In this document: positions 31,874-42,272 of the stretch, in pieces
Position numbering within the stretch: the stretch's first letter is position 1
How the letters are laid out: every line of letters begins with the position of its first letter
Assembly: GCA_016858145.1 (NCBI GenBank)
Contig: JAEHOE010000061.1
Location: forward strand, 1-64,000
Length of the DNA: 64,000 nt
Source of the DNA: Edaphochlamys debaryana
Lineage: Eukaryota; Chlorophyta; Chlorophyceae; Chlamydomonadales
Direction: 5' to 3'
The notes under the pieces: generated by a model
Told to the model about the DNA's origin: nothing
The model's database searches: none
What the model saw: only the letters and a program-made list of their open reading frames with translations
Made by a program: the position numbers and the translations under genes

Positions 31874-32089
31874 CGTGACACGGTGGGACGACACACAATG
31901 TGCGCTTCATCGCTTTATGTCCAGCTTTATGGCTAGCACACCGAAGTGTGTAGGGTGGGGGGCGAGTCACACAGCAACCCCGTGCGTGTGCGTTCAAGAA
32001 GGTGACTCCTCAACACACCAAAGCCTTGGCGCTCCGCAGAGAAGTGGAAGTGGTGGAGATGTTTTTACTTCTGCGTTTAAAACTAGAAA

Positions 32090-32097
32090 TATATATA
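32090..32097 (+). promoter_or_regulatory. TATA-like element upstream of PrimPol
   Basis: TATATATA in a locally AT-rich stretch (TTTAAAACTAGAAATATATA) within GC-rich surroundings. Its spacing favours the ATG at 32144 over the one at 32105, which lies only seven bases downstream. Equivalent sites: 47997-48004 and 55509-55516. Confidence 0.5.
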
Positions 32098-32143
32098 GAA
32101 GAACATGGTAAGCTGTCACCACCACCACCTCACGACAAGCCAC

Positions 32144-33226
32144 ATGTCACAAACGCTGATCCAGTTGGAAGCCTTCCTGCGCCACGAGCATCCAGACTGT
32201 GTTCTGCTCCCCACCAGGAATAACTACAACACGGATGGGGGTAGCGGGAAGCAACCGGCGTGGCGTCATAAAAACGTGCCCTCCGACGACCTGTGGAGGC
32301 AGTGGGACGAACAAGGCAGGCCCAACTGCGCCCAAGGGGTCCTCATTCTGCTACGGTCCCAACTTCTTGTGGTCGACGTTGACGATAAACGCGTGGCTGA
32401 CGGCCTGGAGAACTCTTATCCCGAGGTGGCAGACACAGTCATCCAAGAAACAACGAAAGGGCGCCACTTCTTCTTTAAGCGCACACCGGCCTGCGATGAC
32501 ATGCACATGTACGATGGCGCAAGGAAGTTTGTACCAAGAACCAGGGAAGCCCAGCTTCTGATGAGTCTTGTCAACGAAGATTACGACGAAGAAGTGCTCC
32601 CCATTGACATAAAGACTGTATGCAGTAAAGGAACTGGAGGACTTAGGGTTAGCGTGTGCCCTACACCTGGCAAGGTTTGGCGTACCGCACAAGCGCCGTA
32701 TGAGCGAAAAATGGCTGAGATGCCAGAGACGCTGTTGCGCTTCCTAATGGACAACCGCAGATACCAAGGTACTGATGTTCATAACAGCGATCCTGTACAT
32801 GAAGAGCTTCGCGACGATGACCTGCACCGCCGCTACACGGATTTGCCGTCAACGGTGTCCGAGACCGCATCTATCAATGCTCCCTCAGTGGGCGCTCTAC
32901 AGAGTCCACGTCAATGTCTGAGCAAGACATCATCACATCCCTTGTCATGCAGGTCATGTCCCCCATTCGTGCAACTAATTACGGGGACTGGCTGCGTGTG
33001 GGGTTTGCCCTGTACAATGCAAGTCGTGCGCCTGAAAAGGATAGCCTTTTCGACCTCTGGCTTGCGTTCTCACAACGGTCCTTACGGTCGGTATCATCTA
33101 GGGCGGAGTGTTTGGCCAAGTGGAAGTCATTTACATCACGAGACAGTTCCAGCCCAAAAGTGTCCATGGGCACGGTGTACATGTGGGCAAAGCAGGACAA
33201 CCCAGATCGGTTCAAGGAACTCATGA
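32144..33226 (+). CDS. PrimPol (archaeo-eukaryotic primase) domain protein
   Basis: The start is chosen as the second ATG because a TATA-like box sits directly before the first (32105). The N-terminal domain shows the PrimPol signature: LLVVDVDD (the D-x-D metal site), TTKGRHFFFKRT (the second motif with His) and PIDIKTVCSKGTGGL...SVCPTPGKVW (the third). Such primases make primers and are usually fused to an SF3 helicase in nucleocytoplasmic large DNA viruses and related elements. Here coding similarity fades at about 32,850-32,910, where the helicase opens in another frame; the last ~100 codons to 33226 overlap the helicase and look non-coding. One frameshift probably split an ancestral fusion, or the two overlap as separate genes. 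Confidence 0.8.
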   Translation: MSQTLIQLEAFLRHEHPDCVLLPTRNNYNTDGGSGKQPAWRHKNVPSDDLWRQWDEQGRPNCAQGVLILLRSQLLVVDVDDKRVADGLENSYPEVADTVIQETTKGRHFFFKRTPACDDMHMYDGARKFVPRTREAQLLMSLVNEDYDEEVLPIDIKTVCSKGTGGLRVSVCPTPGKVWRTAQAPYERKMAEMPETLLRFLMDNRRYQGTDVHNSDPVHEELRDDDLHRRYTDLPSTVSETASINAPSVGALQSPRQCLSKTSSHPLSCRSCPPFVQLITGTGCVWGLPCTMQVVRLKRIAFSTSGLRSHNGPYGRYHLGRSVWPSGSHLHHETVPAQKCPWARCTCGQSRTTQIGSRNS

Positions 33227-34740
33227 GCAAGTCAGTATGCCATCTCATGTCAAAATGTGAGACCAACAAGCACCACGCGATGGTGGAGCTCATCTATGCG
33301 CTGCACGGAACGCATTTCGTGTGCGCGTCCATCAAGGGGCGCACGTGGTACCGATTTGCAGGGCACCACTGGGTACGAGATGAGGATGGGCACACACTGC
33401 GCCGCCTCATGTCAACTGAAATTGCCGCCTTGTTCTTGAATGAGGCCCAACGGTTGCAACAACAAGCGGTTCGCGCGTGCGCGACACAAGATGATTGTGA
33501 GATGGGTGCCAAGAAGAATGTGTACGTACAGCGTGCAAACGTCATGAGTGCACTGGCGGTCCGCCTGGACAATACGTCTTTTAAGGACCAGGTCCTCAAG
33601 GCTTGCGCGGACCTCTTTGTGGACACGGACTTTCAGGGGCGTTTGGATTCGCGGCCAAACCTCATCGGCTTCGACAACGGTGTCTACGACTTGGATGCGG
33701 GCGTCTTTAGGCCAGGTTGCCCCGACGACTACGTTTCCATGTCCGTGAAGTACGACTACGTGTATGAAGACAATAATGGCGTACAGGATAAGCTCCTGCG
33801 CTTCTTGGAGTCGACACAGGCGTCTCCGGAAATGACCACGTACGTACTCGACTCGCTTGCGTACGCCCTGCACGGCAATAAGTATATGGAGGTCCTTTGG
33901 TTCTTCACAGGTTGTGCGCGCAACGGCAAGACGCTTCTCGCGGGCACGTTGATGGGGTCCGCCTTGGGGGACTACCATTACGCCCCGGACTCGTCAGTGG
34001 TCATGTCCAGCAAGTTCGGATCATCTTCAGGCCCCAAGCCCGAAGTACTGGCCCTCTCTGGCAAGCGATTTGTTGTCATCTCAGAACCACCTGACGCAAA
34101 TGACGCATCTTTCAGTGCCAGCCGCCTAAAGGCGTGGCGCGGTAACGATATCATCCAAGCAAGAGGTCTCTATCAGGATGTGTCGTCCATCAAACCGCAG
34201 TTCTCCATGGTCTTTTGCATGAACAACAAGCCCCCCATGGACAAACTTGACCACGCCATTGCCTCCACCCTACGCATCATCGAATTCCCGTGGGAGTTTG
34301 TGGAGAAACCTTTCCTGGAGCACCACAGACAGCTGGACGCCAGCCTCAAATCCCTGTTTGGGACAAAGGCATACGCAGCGCAGTTCATGCGCATCCTGCT
34401 CCGGACGTACAGCGGTCTGCGCAAGCCCTACTTTATACCCTGCAAACCGCTGCCGACCCCCTCCGTGGTAGAGCAGACAACCGCGTCATACATTGAGGAG
34501 CAGAACGCAGTTGCGTTGTGGCTGCACGAGAACTACGAAGTCACGGAAGACACAGCAGACAACGTCACGGCTGACGCGCTGCAGGAGGACTACAACCAGA
34601 CGCAGCCGCGCAGCGAGCAGCAGAGTAGAAAGGCGTTCAAAGACGCCATGGCCATGGCGGGCCTGACGTCTGCCAAAGCCTCTCGCGGACCTGCAAAGAG
34701 TATGATGACGTACTTTGGGTTAAAGTTAAAATCACCTTGA
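32914..34740 (+). CDS. D5-like superfamily 3 replicative helicase
   Basis: 608 residues. The N-terminal part (GDWLRVGFALYNAS and onward) resembles the region preceding the helicase core in D5-type proteins. The SF3 core follows: Walker A FFTGCARNGKT (about residues 330-340), Walker B-like RFVVISEP (about 385), and sensor/motif C MVFCMNNKPP (about 430), then an arginine-containing STLRIIEFPWEF. D5-like helicases unwind DNA during replication of giant viruses and integrated viral elements. It overlaps the PrimPol frame by about 310 bp. The frame is open about 120 bp upstream of its first ATG (32914), which supports a once-continuous primase-helicase. No capsid, ATPase or polymerase gene accompanies it. 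Confidence 0.88.
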   Translation: MSEQDIITSLVMQVMSPIRATNYGDWLRVGFALYNASRAPEKDSLFDLWLAFSQRSLRSVSSRAECLAKWKSFTSRDSSSPKVSMGTVYMWAKQDNPDRFKELMSKSVCHLMSKCETNKHHAMVELIYALHGTHFVCASIKGRTWYRFAGHHWVRDEDGHTLRRLMSTEIAALFLNEAQRLQQQAVRACATQDDCEMGAKKNVYVQRANVMSALAVRLDNTSFKDQVLKACADLFVDTDFQGRLDSRPNLIGFDNGVYDLDAGVFRPGCPDDYVSMSVKYDYVYEDNNGVQDKLLRFLESTQASPEMTTYVLDSLAYALHGNKYMEVLWFFTGCARNGKTLLAGTLMGSALGDYHYAPDSSVVMSSKFGSSSGPKPEVLALSGKRFVVISEPPDANDASFSASRLKAWRGNDIIQARGLYQDVSSIKPQFSMVFCMNNKPPMDKLDHAIASTLRIIEFPWEFVEKPFLEHHRQLDASLKSLFGTKAYAAQFMRILLRTYSGLRKPYFIPCKPLPTPSVVEQTTASYIEEQNAVALWLHENYEVTEDTADNVTADALQEDYNQTQPRSEQQSRKAFKDAMAMAGLTSAKASRGPAKSMMTYFGLKLKSP

Positions 34741-34783
34741 TGGTGGTGCAGCTCTGGCCGTCCCTTCAACCGCTAGGGGGGCG

Positions 34784-35464
34784 GGGAGACCGCGTCGTCG
34801 AGACCGCAAACGGGGACCCAAGCGCCCTTGGCAGGGCGGGCCGCTGCCGTCCCTACGGATGCCCAGGGGGAGACACGTTCAGGCCGTCGAGACCGCAACC
34901 GGGACCCCAGGCACCCTTGGCAGGGCGGGGGCGCGCCGTCCCTAGGGATGCCCAGGGGAGACACGTTCAGGCCGTCGAGACCGCAACCGGGACCTAAGCG
35001 CCCTTGGCAGGGCGGGGGGCGCGCCGTCCCTAGGGATGCCCAGGGGGAGACACGTTCAGGCCGTCGAGACCGCAACCGGGACCCCAGGCGCCCTTGGCAG
35101 GGCGGGGGCGCGCCGTCCCTAGGGATGCCCAGGGGGAGACACGTTCAGGCCGTCGAGACCGCAACCGGGACCCCAGGCGCCCTTGGCAGGGCGGGGGCGC
35201 GCCGTCCCTAGGGATGCCCAGGGGAGACACGTTCAGGCCGTCGAGATCGCAACCGGGACCTAAGCGCCCTTGGCAGGGCGGGGGCGCGCCGTCCCTAGGG
35301 ATGCCCAGGGGAGACACGTTCAGGCTGTCGAGACCGCAACCGGGACCTAAGCGCCCTTGGCAGGGCAGGCGCGCCGTCCCCTAGGGATGCCCTGAGGCCG
35401 TGGGGGGAGACACGTTCAGGCCGTCGAGACCGCAACCGGGACCCCAGGCGCCCTTGGCAGGTCC
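34784..35464 (+). repeat. ~88-bp minisatellite, 8 units
   Basis: The words GACACGTTCAGGCCGTCGAG, CGCAACCGGGACC and CGCCCTTGGCAGGGCGGG recur every 87-89 bp (anchors at 34872, 34960, 35049, 35137, 35226, 35313, then 35409 after a small insertion); the first unit is degenerate. Each unit contains GTCCCTAGGGAT, which is partly palindromic. It lies between the helicase stop and the leucine-rich-like gene. Confidence 0.9.
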
Positions 35465-35552
35465 GGCGACCGAGAGAAGGTGCGCTTATGCAATCGCGGG
35501 ACGGCCACGATTCAAGTCCAACTAGGTCGTCTGATGACTTTCGTGCACGCAG

Positions 35553-37658
35553 ATGCTCCCTGGAAGCGCTCTGGGAGTCACATTTCCGGAGCTCCTGCGC
35601 ATGCTCCCCATGGCCCCCCGCGAGACCTTGTGCAGCGCCATCGGCGACACCGGCATGCACGCGCTGCACGGCTCGTGCACCGCGGGTCGTGAGCTTGCCA
35701 ACAGCGTGCAGCCCTGCGCGACCGTCAACTATCAGGCCCTCATGTCGGCACTGTGTGGGCGCAACACGCCGGTGCTCCCCATGCAGCGCTGGCCGCAGTG
35801 CCGGCGCCTGACGCTAAACCTCCGGGGCATCTGCGACACTGTTCTGCCATCGCTGCTAGGCATCATTCTGATGCGCCCGCTCGACCCGTTAAAGTGGCTG
35901 GCGTCGGCGGCGCGGGCGCGTATCACGGAGCTACGCATTCTCGGCGTCGGAATGGGGCTATTTCCGGCGCGACTCTATGCGGAGCTGCTCCGCCTCCTGC
36001 CCAGCCTGCAGTCGCCCAGTGACGGGGTGCTGGACCTCACCATCCTCGAGGTTGCCTTGCCAGAGGCGGAGCTTGCGGCGCTGGGGAAGGCGCTGGCGGG
36101 CGCCCCGGGGCTGCTGGCGGGGATCAGCTGCCTCAAGCTGCCCAGCTGGCTCTACGTGCGGGCCCTGGCGAAGGCCGCGCCCCATGTGACGGGCATCCAA
36201 GAGCTCCGCATCGGTTATGAGAATCACAAGGTCCCGGACCATTTCCACGCCCGCCTCTATCCGTTCGCGGCTGAGAGCTTTGCGGGCGACATGGCAGGCT
36301 TCTCGGGCCTGCGCATCCTCCGCCTTCATGACCTTCCCCCGGACAACCTGCCCGGCCTCCTGGCCGCCGCGCCGTTGTCTCTGATTAAGACGGTCGACCT
36401 GAGATACGGCTACACTGGCAGCGTCAACATCGACATGCGCAATGGCCGCGTGTGGGACATCGGTTGCCAGGACGTGATTGCCAGAGTCGATGATGTTCTC
36501 GGCTACGTGACCCGCTTGGCCCAGTCACCCTTCGGCAACGGCGGTCAGCCCATGGCGTGCCACCTCACCTTCGACGAATTGGTCGTCGTCGGCAGAGGCA
36601 GCGGCAGCGCCCAGCTGCGGGCGCTGTGCGGCCGCGGCGTGACGGCGTACGAGGTCCGACTGTGGGCCATGGAGGACGGGGGCGATGACGGGTTCAACGC
36701 GGACGCTGCGGCCGAGGAGCTGGTCCACCTCGACTTCCAGCGCATCCAACTCGACTGCTTGGGTCAGGCGGTGGACGTGACGACGGCGCCCCCGTATCCG
36801 CCGCTGTACAAGGCCCTCTTTGTTGAGGACCCGGATGAGGATGCGCGGTACGAGGCGCTCCTCCTGCTGCACGGCCCTGCCCTCGCGGGGCTGATGCAAG
36901 GCGGCGAGGCGTGGCTGCGCTCCCTCGTGGGCCCGCGCGTCTGGGACACGACCTATCAAGTGTACCTGCCGCCGGACGCGGGCGCGCCGGCGGACGCCGC
37001 GGTGCTGCTGAGCAACCGCAGGGCATACGAGGAGATGGTGGCGGCGGTGGAGGCGCTTCTGCCGGCCTCGCGACCGGGAGCCATGCAGCCGGCCACAAGG
37101 CAGGAGCTGCTGGCGGCGGGGGGGAGCCGGCTGCAGCCGCTGCCGGGATGCACGACTCAGCCCTCGAGCCCACGGCGGTCACTATTAACCCCCACCGCCA
37201 TGGTGCAAGCGGAGCTCGGGTTCCACCTGGAGGACCGGATGCAGCACATCCAATTGTACGATCAGTGTGGCACTCACCTTGGCGAGATTGGTGGGCTGTT
37301 GGTGTACGCTGTGACGACAGGTCAAGCCGATGACAAGACGCGCATGGTGGCCGTGGCGGTGGAGGCCAAGAGCAACATGACACCAAAAGAGTTCGACAAG
37401 GTCCACGTCAACATCCGACACCTGAAGGGCGCCATTGCGATGGGCATGGATGCCTGTGGTGACTACAAGTACACAAAGCTGTGCCGCTCTCTCAGCGTGC
37501 TGCAGGGCGCCCAGCTGTCCGTGGCTGTTGGGGCGCCGGTTGTACCTGCCGAGATCGCATCATTGGCTGCCGAGCTTGGATACCTGGTCGTGGAGGACAT
37601 TCGGGGTGGGCAGTACAAGGCTGGTACCTGTCTCAACACTCGATCAAATGAATTCTGA
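35553..37658 (+). CDS. Chimeric ORF: leucine-rich-like gene fused to nuclease-like ORF
   Basis: 701 codons with no stop. Codons 1 to about 500 are exon 1 of the leucine-rich-like gene (complete version at 58971-60750). At 37053-37055, inside EEMVAAVEA, the sequence switches to the left end of the duplicated segment and continues in frame through the leader of the nuclease-like ORF, whose own ATG is at 37200 (MVQAELGF). The fusion removes the last ~28 codons of exon 1, the intron and the 38-codon exon 2. It is a by-product of the tandem duplication; whether it is expressed is unknown. Residue 7 is Gly here and Arg in copy 3. Confidence 0.75.
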   Translation: MLPGSALGVTFPELLRMLPMAPRETLCSAIGDTGMHALHGSCTAGRELANSVQPCATVNYQALMSALCGRNTPVLPMQRWPQCRRLTLNLRGICDTVLPSLLGIILMRPLDPLKWLASAARARITELRILGVGMGLFPARLYAELLRLLPSLQSPSDGVLDLTILEVALPEAELAALGKALAGAPGLLAGISCLKLPSWLYVRALAKAAPHVTGIQELRIGYENHKVPDHFHARLYPFAAESFAGDMAGFSGLRILRLHDLPPDNLPGLLAAAPLSLIKTVDLRYGYTGSVNIDMRNGRVWDIGCQDVIARVDDVLGYVTRLAQSPFGNGGQPMACHLTFDELVVVGRGSGSAQLRALCGRGVTAYEVRLWAMEDGGDDGFNADAAAEELVHLDFQRIQLDCLGQAVDVTTAPPYPPLYKALFVEDPDEDARYEALLLLHGPALAGLMQGGEAWLRSLVGPRVWDTTYQVYLPPDAGAPADAAVLLSNRRAYEEMVAAVEALLPASRPGAMQPATRQELLAAGGSRLQPLPGCTTQPSSPRRSLLTPTAMVQAELGFHLEDRMQHIQLYDQCGTHLGEIGGLLVYAVTTGQADDKTRMVAVAVEAKSNMTPKEFDKVHVNIRHLKGAIAMGMDACGDYKYTKLCRSLSVLQGAQLSVAVGAPVVPAEIASLAAELGYLVVEDIRGGQYKAGTCLNTRSNEF

Positions 37659-37864
37659 GACACCTCAGCATCCATTTGTTTCCTGTCTTCTTCGTGTCTA
37701 GAGCAGGCCTACCGCACGTCTCTCTGCACCCTAAGCAGACGCGCTACCTGACTCCAACACCAGGGCCTGTTTCATGCGTCATCGGCGGCTGCCTACTCCG
37801 CAGTCTGTAGCGCTCTACACAAGACACCGCTACTCCCCCGGTATTCTTTCTCTTGACGTCAAGA

Positions 37865-38288
37865 TCACCTCGAAATGAACTTCCCAATCCGACCCATCAG
37901 CGGCTGCCCTTTGCAGGCGGCTCTGTCCATGCTTGCGGGCCGCTCGGGTAGCAGCAGGCAGCGTCGGATGTTGAGGGCTCCGTTCAAGTCGCGGTTGATG
38001 AACTTGCCTCCTGACTGCTTGGTGGAACTACACCACAGCAAGCCTCGAACCGCGACCGTCTCCACCTTGCCTCCCCTCTTGACGATCTTCCTCGCCACCT
38101 TCTCCAGGATGATACCGTGGTACACCCTTGTCAACCCTGCGTGGTACACCCTTGTCAACCGGAACTCGTCCACCGCCAGCGTCCGTCCACCCGCACCAAA
38201 TGTTGGAAATGCCGTTCGACTTCTGAATCAGGGGGCCAAGCGCCACCTCTGCCAACTCCCGGAACACCTTGCGGCGCTCAAAAAGAGT
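37865..38288 (-). pseudogene. Fanzor C-terminal fragment, copy 2
   Basis: Second copy of the fragment at 21957-22380, with the same frameshift and the same internal 18-base direct duplication. It ends with the RDLNGALNI motif and a short basic tail. Confidence 0.7.
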
Positions 38289-38335
38289 CTACTCTACAAG
38301 AGACTTCACCCCCCGCACCCCTCTCAGCGCCCCTT

Positions 38336-41001
38336 TCAGGGCCCTCCACACGCCGCCTTGTGCCCCGCCTTCCAGTCCTCCCACTGGCACTCCTTGCAAC
38401 AGTACTCCACCCGCCCGCACCCCCCGCACTTCTGCCGCTTCAGCACTACCTCGCTCTCGCCCGCCAGGTTGACGCAGGCGGGACTGGCGCAGGCGGGCGG
38501 CAGGCCCAGGCGCCGCCGGGCCTCGGCCGGTGGCACGAGCAGCGGCGACAGCGTTTGCAGCAGGCTCGCAGGTTTGGTGCTTGGCTGCAGTTGCGGCAGG
38601 GTGCTTTCGAACGCTGGTGACCCTGCCTCCAGGTGTGCCGCCAGGAGACAGAGGATGATGGGCCCCGCACGCGGGCCGAAGCTCTCGCTCGTTTGCGCGA
38701 GGACTCGCACCGCCTCCGGCCGCCATGCGAAGTCGCCGTGCGCCCGCAGGACCTCGTCTGGGGCAGTGCACGCCAGGCGTGCCGCGCTGTCAGCGACGAA
38801 GCGCTCGTCCTCTCCGCGACTGGGGCGCCTCTCGAGGACTCGGAGCACTTGCATCGCCGCGCCCACCAGCGGCACGAGGCCCGCCTGCGTGATCGCGTCG
38901 CGGCGCCACCCGTCATCGGAGCAGGACGACGAGAGGACGCCGGCACACGCGGCCGAGTCCATGACCTTGCGGAAGCAACTGGACCACCCAACCTGAATGT
39001 GGAGAGAGGCCAGGGCGGCAAACATGACGACATTTTGCTGTAGCAGGCTCGAGAGCATCGGCAGCCACTCGCCGACGGCGACGGACAGCACGAGGCCCAA
39101 GGTCTCCGCCCTCTGCGCCGGAACGCCGGCGCCGTTGAAGACCGCGGGGTTGACGGCCGCGTCCAGGACGCTGGTGGCCAGCCTCAAGGCGATTCCGCGG
39201 AACGTGCGTGCTCCCAGGCGCAGCGCTCGCCGCAGGTGCTTGGTCACCAAGGCCACGAAGGCCGCTGCCTGGAGGCCGTCCCCGTAGGCCAGGAGGGACA
39301 TGAGAGTGCGCGCGGGTCCGAGGGCCTCGCCGTCCCTGGTCAGGTCCCGCAGCAGCCGCTCCGCCACGGCAGCATGGCCGACCTTGGGGGCCTTGGCTAT
39401 CTCCGGCCCTGCGCGTTGCAGCAGCTGCTCCAGGTCCCGCAGCAGCCGCTCCGCCACGGCAGCATGGCCAACCTTGGGGACGTTGACGACCTCCGATACA
39501 GTGTGCCGCAGCAGCCACTCCAGGAAGGGCAGCGCGCCGCCGGCCAGCGCCGCCACGACGCCTGGCGGGCCACCCCCTCCGCCTCCACTACCGCCTGCAC
39601 GGGGAAGGACCAATGTGCAACATTAGAGTAGGAACATCTGAGTCTGAGTAATTGGAAATGGCTACTGCACTACGTACCGACGTGGGCGTCGATGTCCAGC
39701 ATCTGCGCGAGCCCCGCGACAGCAGTTGCGGCGACCTCCCAGAAGAGAGACGCCTGACGCCAGACGTCGGCCGCCAGATCCGTCCAGCGCCCGGGCCAGG
39801 GACGGCGGGACAGGATGCAGTCCACCAGTGAGCGCATCACGACGTCGGCAACCATGGCGTTCTCCTCAGACCCCCGCAGGCAGGTGGGCCCGCGCGCCGT
39901 TGCCGCCGCCGCCGCCGCGGTCCACGCGCGGAGGAGCACCTTGACCGTCGTGAAGGGACCCCACTCGGGCGCCGGCATGTTTGGGTGCAGCCTGCTCGCC
40001 AGGGTCGTTAGCGTTAGGACTCTGCTCTGCTCGTTGTGCGTGCTCGCTAGCTGCCGGAGTCCGGCGTCGAGTCCGGCGTTGAGTCCGGCGTCGAGTCTGC
40101 GCAGCGCTGCCCACCCCAGGGCGCAGACCATGTGGCTGGCCCAGTGGCTGGCGAGGGCCCGCCGCAGCTGCTCCTTGGTCCCCGCCTCCACTTTGATCAG
40201 GAGGTCGAGGAACTGCCCGTAGGCCCTTGCGTACTCTTGGTACATCTTGGCCAACTCGCCCTCCATCAACAGGGGCCCGCACGTGCGCAGCAAGGTGTCG
40301 AGGAAGAGCGCGGCGTGGTCCAGGACGTGCGATGTCGACAGGGCCGCCACCAGCGGGCCGCGCAGAGCTGCGCCGTGGGCGCCCTCTGCAACCTTGGTGA
40401 GCCTGGTCAGGAGCAGTATGGGCGCGAAGAAGACGGACGACGCATGGAGACGCCCCGGTTTCAGGACCAGCGGCGGCGGGCCCGCCTCCCGCAGGAGCTT
40501 CGCCGACGCCACGAGCTGCGCCCCAGCAGCGTGCAGGGCCTTGACCTTCTCGTCGAGGAGCAGGCGCTGGGCTAGCTCCAGCTGCCCTGCCACAGCCAGC
40601 GGCGCGGGTGGCTCCATTGTCAGCAGTAACTCCGCGTATTCGCACGCGTAGACCCGCACAGCGCGCCGTTGGTGCTCGACCTTGTCCGTGTCCGCGGCGT
40701 ATGCCGGCTTCATGGGCAGCCGCAGCGCCACGGCCACGAGCTTCAGGAGCCCATCGCGAGCTGCCGAATCCTTGAGGACCTCGCAACGGGCATTTTCACC
40801 CTGCAGGAAGACCCTCAGCTCCTCTAGCTTGTCGAGCGTGTCGAGCTCAGGAAGATTCCTGGACAGGAGGAGTCGCTCCGCGAGCTCTCCCAGGCCCGCG
40901 AACTTCGCGAGCTTCTCCCGCGCGCCTACTGGAGCTTGCTCGTGCGGCAGTAGACCCTGCTCACGCGGCAAGGGAGCCTGCTGACGCGTACGCGACGGCA
41001 T
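38336..41001 (-). CDS. MYND-type zinc finger protein, copy 2
   Basis: Complete second copy: exon 1 41001-39678, intron 39677-39595, exon 2 39594-38336. One coding difference from copy 1 was noticed: at 39504 a T replaces C, changing Arg to His in LLRRTVSEVV early in exon 2. Splice sites are unchanged. Confidence 0.85.
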
Positions 41002-41486
41002 CGCACTAAGGTGTAAGGCAATGGCCTGGAGCGGCCATGGCACTGGGTAGCCGGCAATACCGTTCGAGAAAAGAGGAAAGAATCACGAGTGCATAACATA
41101 ACGCCATGTTCGGCCCTGAAGTACGACAGGTCAGCCTCAGTCTCTGGTCGGCTTCGTCCATTGAGGTCAATGTAAAGATTAGAAGAAGCCGAGATGTCGC
41201 AATCGGCTCCAAAGACAGTCGCGAAGGAGCGGGACGGGCTCGATGGGAGGGGTGACACGCGCTGAAATGTTGCGAAAGTCATGTAAAAGTCCGAAAAATT
41301 GTCCTGCATCCCCTCGACACTACAGTAGAGCAGGGATAAGGGTGGTCGCCGACCAGTGCACTCGTTGCATTGCGCTTTCCGTGTAACTCGTCTTCCGTGT
41401 CTTCTTTGCCCTCGAAAATAGTCTGTCCCAACGAGGTCAGTGGTGACACCACCTTTCTTCGTCCCACCCCCCGTGGGGTGAACCCC
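41002..41486. other. Intergenic region, copy 2
   Basis: Equivalent to 25094-25578; no gene recognised. Confidence 0.5.
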
Positions 41487-42272
41487 TCAGCGCCGCCCGA
41501 GCGTCAGCTGCGGGACCTCGTCAACGGTGACCATCCGGTTGAGGGCGAGCGCCATTTCCATGATGCGCATCCAGACCTCCGTAGGCACCGCCGGGAATGC
41601 GCGGAGGAGCGCCGCCTTGGCATAGGACAGCTGTCCGACGTACGGTGCCTCCTGGCGCTCGTACACGCGCGCGAAGATGCGGCGCGTCATGATCTTGATC
41701 ATGATCTGGTCGACCGCCAGGTCGGGGATCCTGAGCGCCGCCAGTCCCTGCCACAAGCAGCAGTCCTTGTGGATCTCCGCATCAGGCCGGACGTCCTCCC
41801 GTACGCGGAGGAGTCTCTCGTCCTTCCACGATGAGTTCCAATCAGGCATGGACCAGGATGTCTTGGCCCTCAGGGGCCCGTCCGGCGTCAGGTTGCCACC
41901 GGCCCACGCGCAACCACTCCTCCGCACGAAGGGCTTGCCGACCCGGAAGTCCTCGTCGTCGAACTCGTCCGTTGGGCTCACCTTTGCGCAAGCGTCGCAG
42001 TACAGTGCGTGTTCGGTGACCCGCGCGATGCTCTTCAAGGAGAGCTCGTGCACCGCGGCGCAACCGGAGCACGTGAAGCTACCGACGGGCACGAAGCCTA
42101 GCTCGTTCACCACTCGGAACGTGTCTTTGGGGTCCTGCACGGGACCACTGTTGCGGATACGGACCATGGTGTATCGCGCAGGGATGTAGCCGATGATGCG
42201 TGCCTTGCCGCCGCCGTACTCCATGATGTGCTCAAAGTCCTCCGCGGACGCGAGATTGAGTAGGTAAGACAT
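41487..42272 (-). CDS. Uncharacterised 261-residue protein, copy 2
   Basis: Same reading frame and paired CxxC motifs as at 25579-26364; no difference seen. A one-base deletion about 17 bp upstream of its ATG (near 42289) is private to this copy and falls in the 5' flank. Confidence 0.6.
   Translation of the reverse strand: MSYLLNLASAEDFEHIMEYGGGKARIIGYIPARYTMVRIRNSGPVQDPKDTFRVVNELGFVPVGSFTCSGCAAVHELSLKSIARVTEHALYCDACAKVSPTDEFDDEDFRVGKPFVRRSGCAWAGGNLTPDGPLRAKTSWSMPDWNSSWKDERLLRVREDVRPDAEIHKDCCLWQGLAALRIPDLAVDQIMIKIMTRRIFARVYERQEAPYVGQLSYAKAALLRAFPAVPTEVWMRIMEMALALNRMVTVDEVPQLTLGRR

Larger units (their letters stand above)
21146..37053 (+). repeat. Tandem 15.9-kb segment, copy 1 (complete)
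   Basis: The reference copy of a 15,908-bp segment. Positions 21146-32451 recur at 37054-48358, and 24941-37055 recur at 48360-60473, with only scattered single-base differences that I could see (for example 23596 C/T, a 1-base deletion near 42289, 34259 T/C). The right edge cuts the leucine-rich-like gene; its true 3' end is present only in copy 3. Confidence 0.95.

Noticed and set aside
32105..32143. ATG at 32105 as the PrimPol start
   Set aside because: It lies seven bases after the TATATATA element and encodes a His-run leader; the ATG at 32144 fits promoter spacing better.
35495..35530. TTCAAGTCC resembling a tRNA T-loop
   Set aside because: No matching acceptor, D or anticodon arms nearby.
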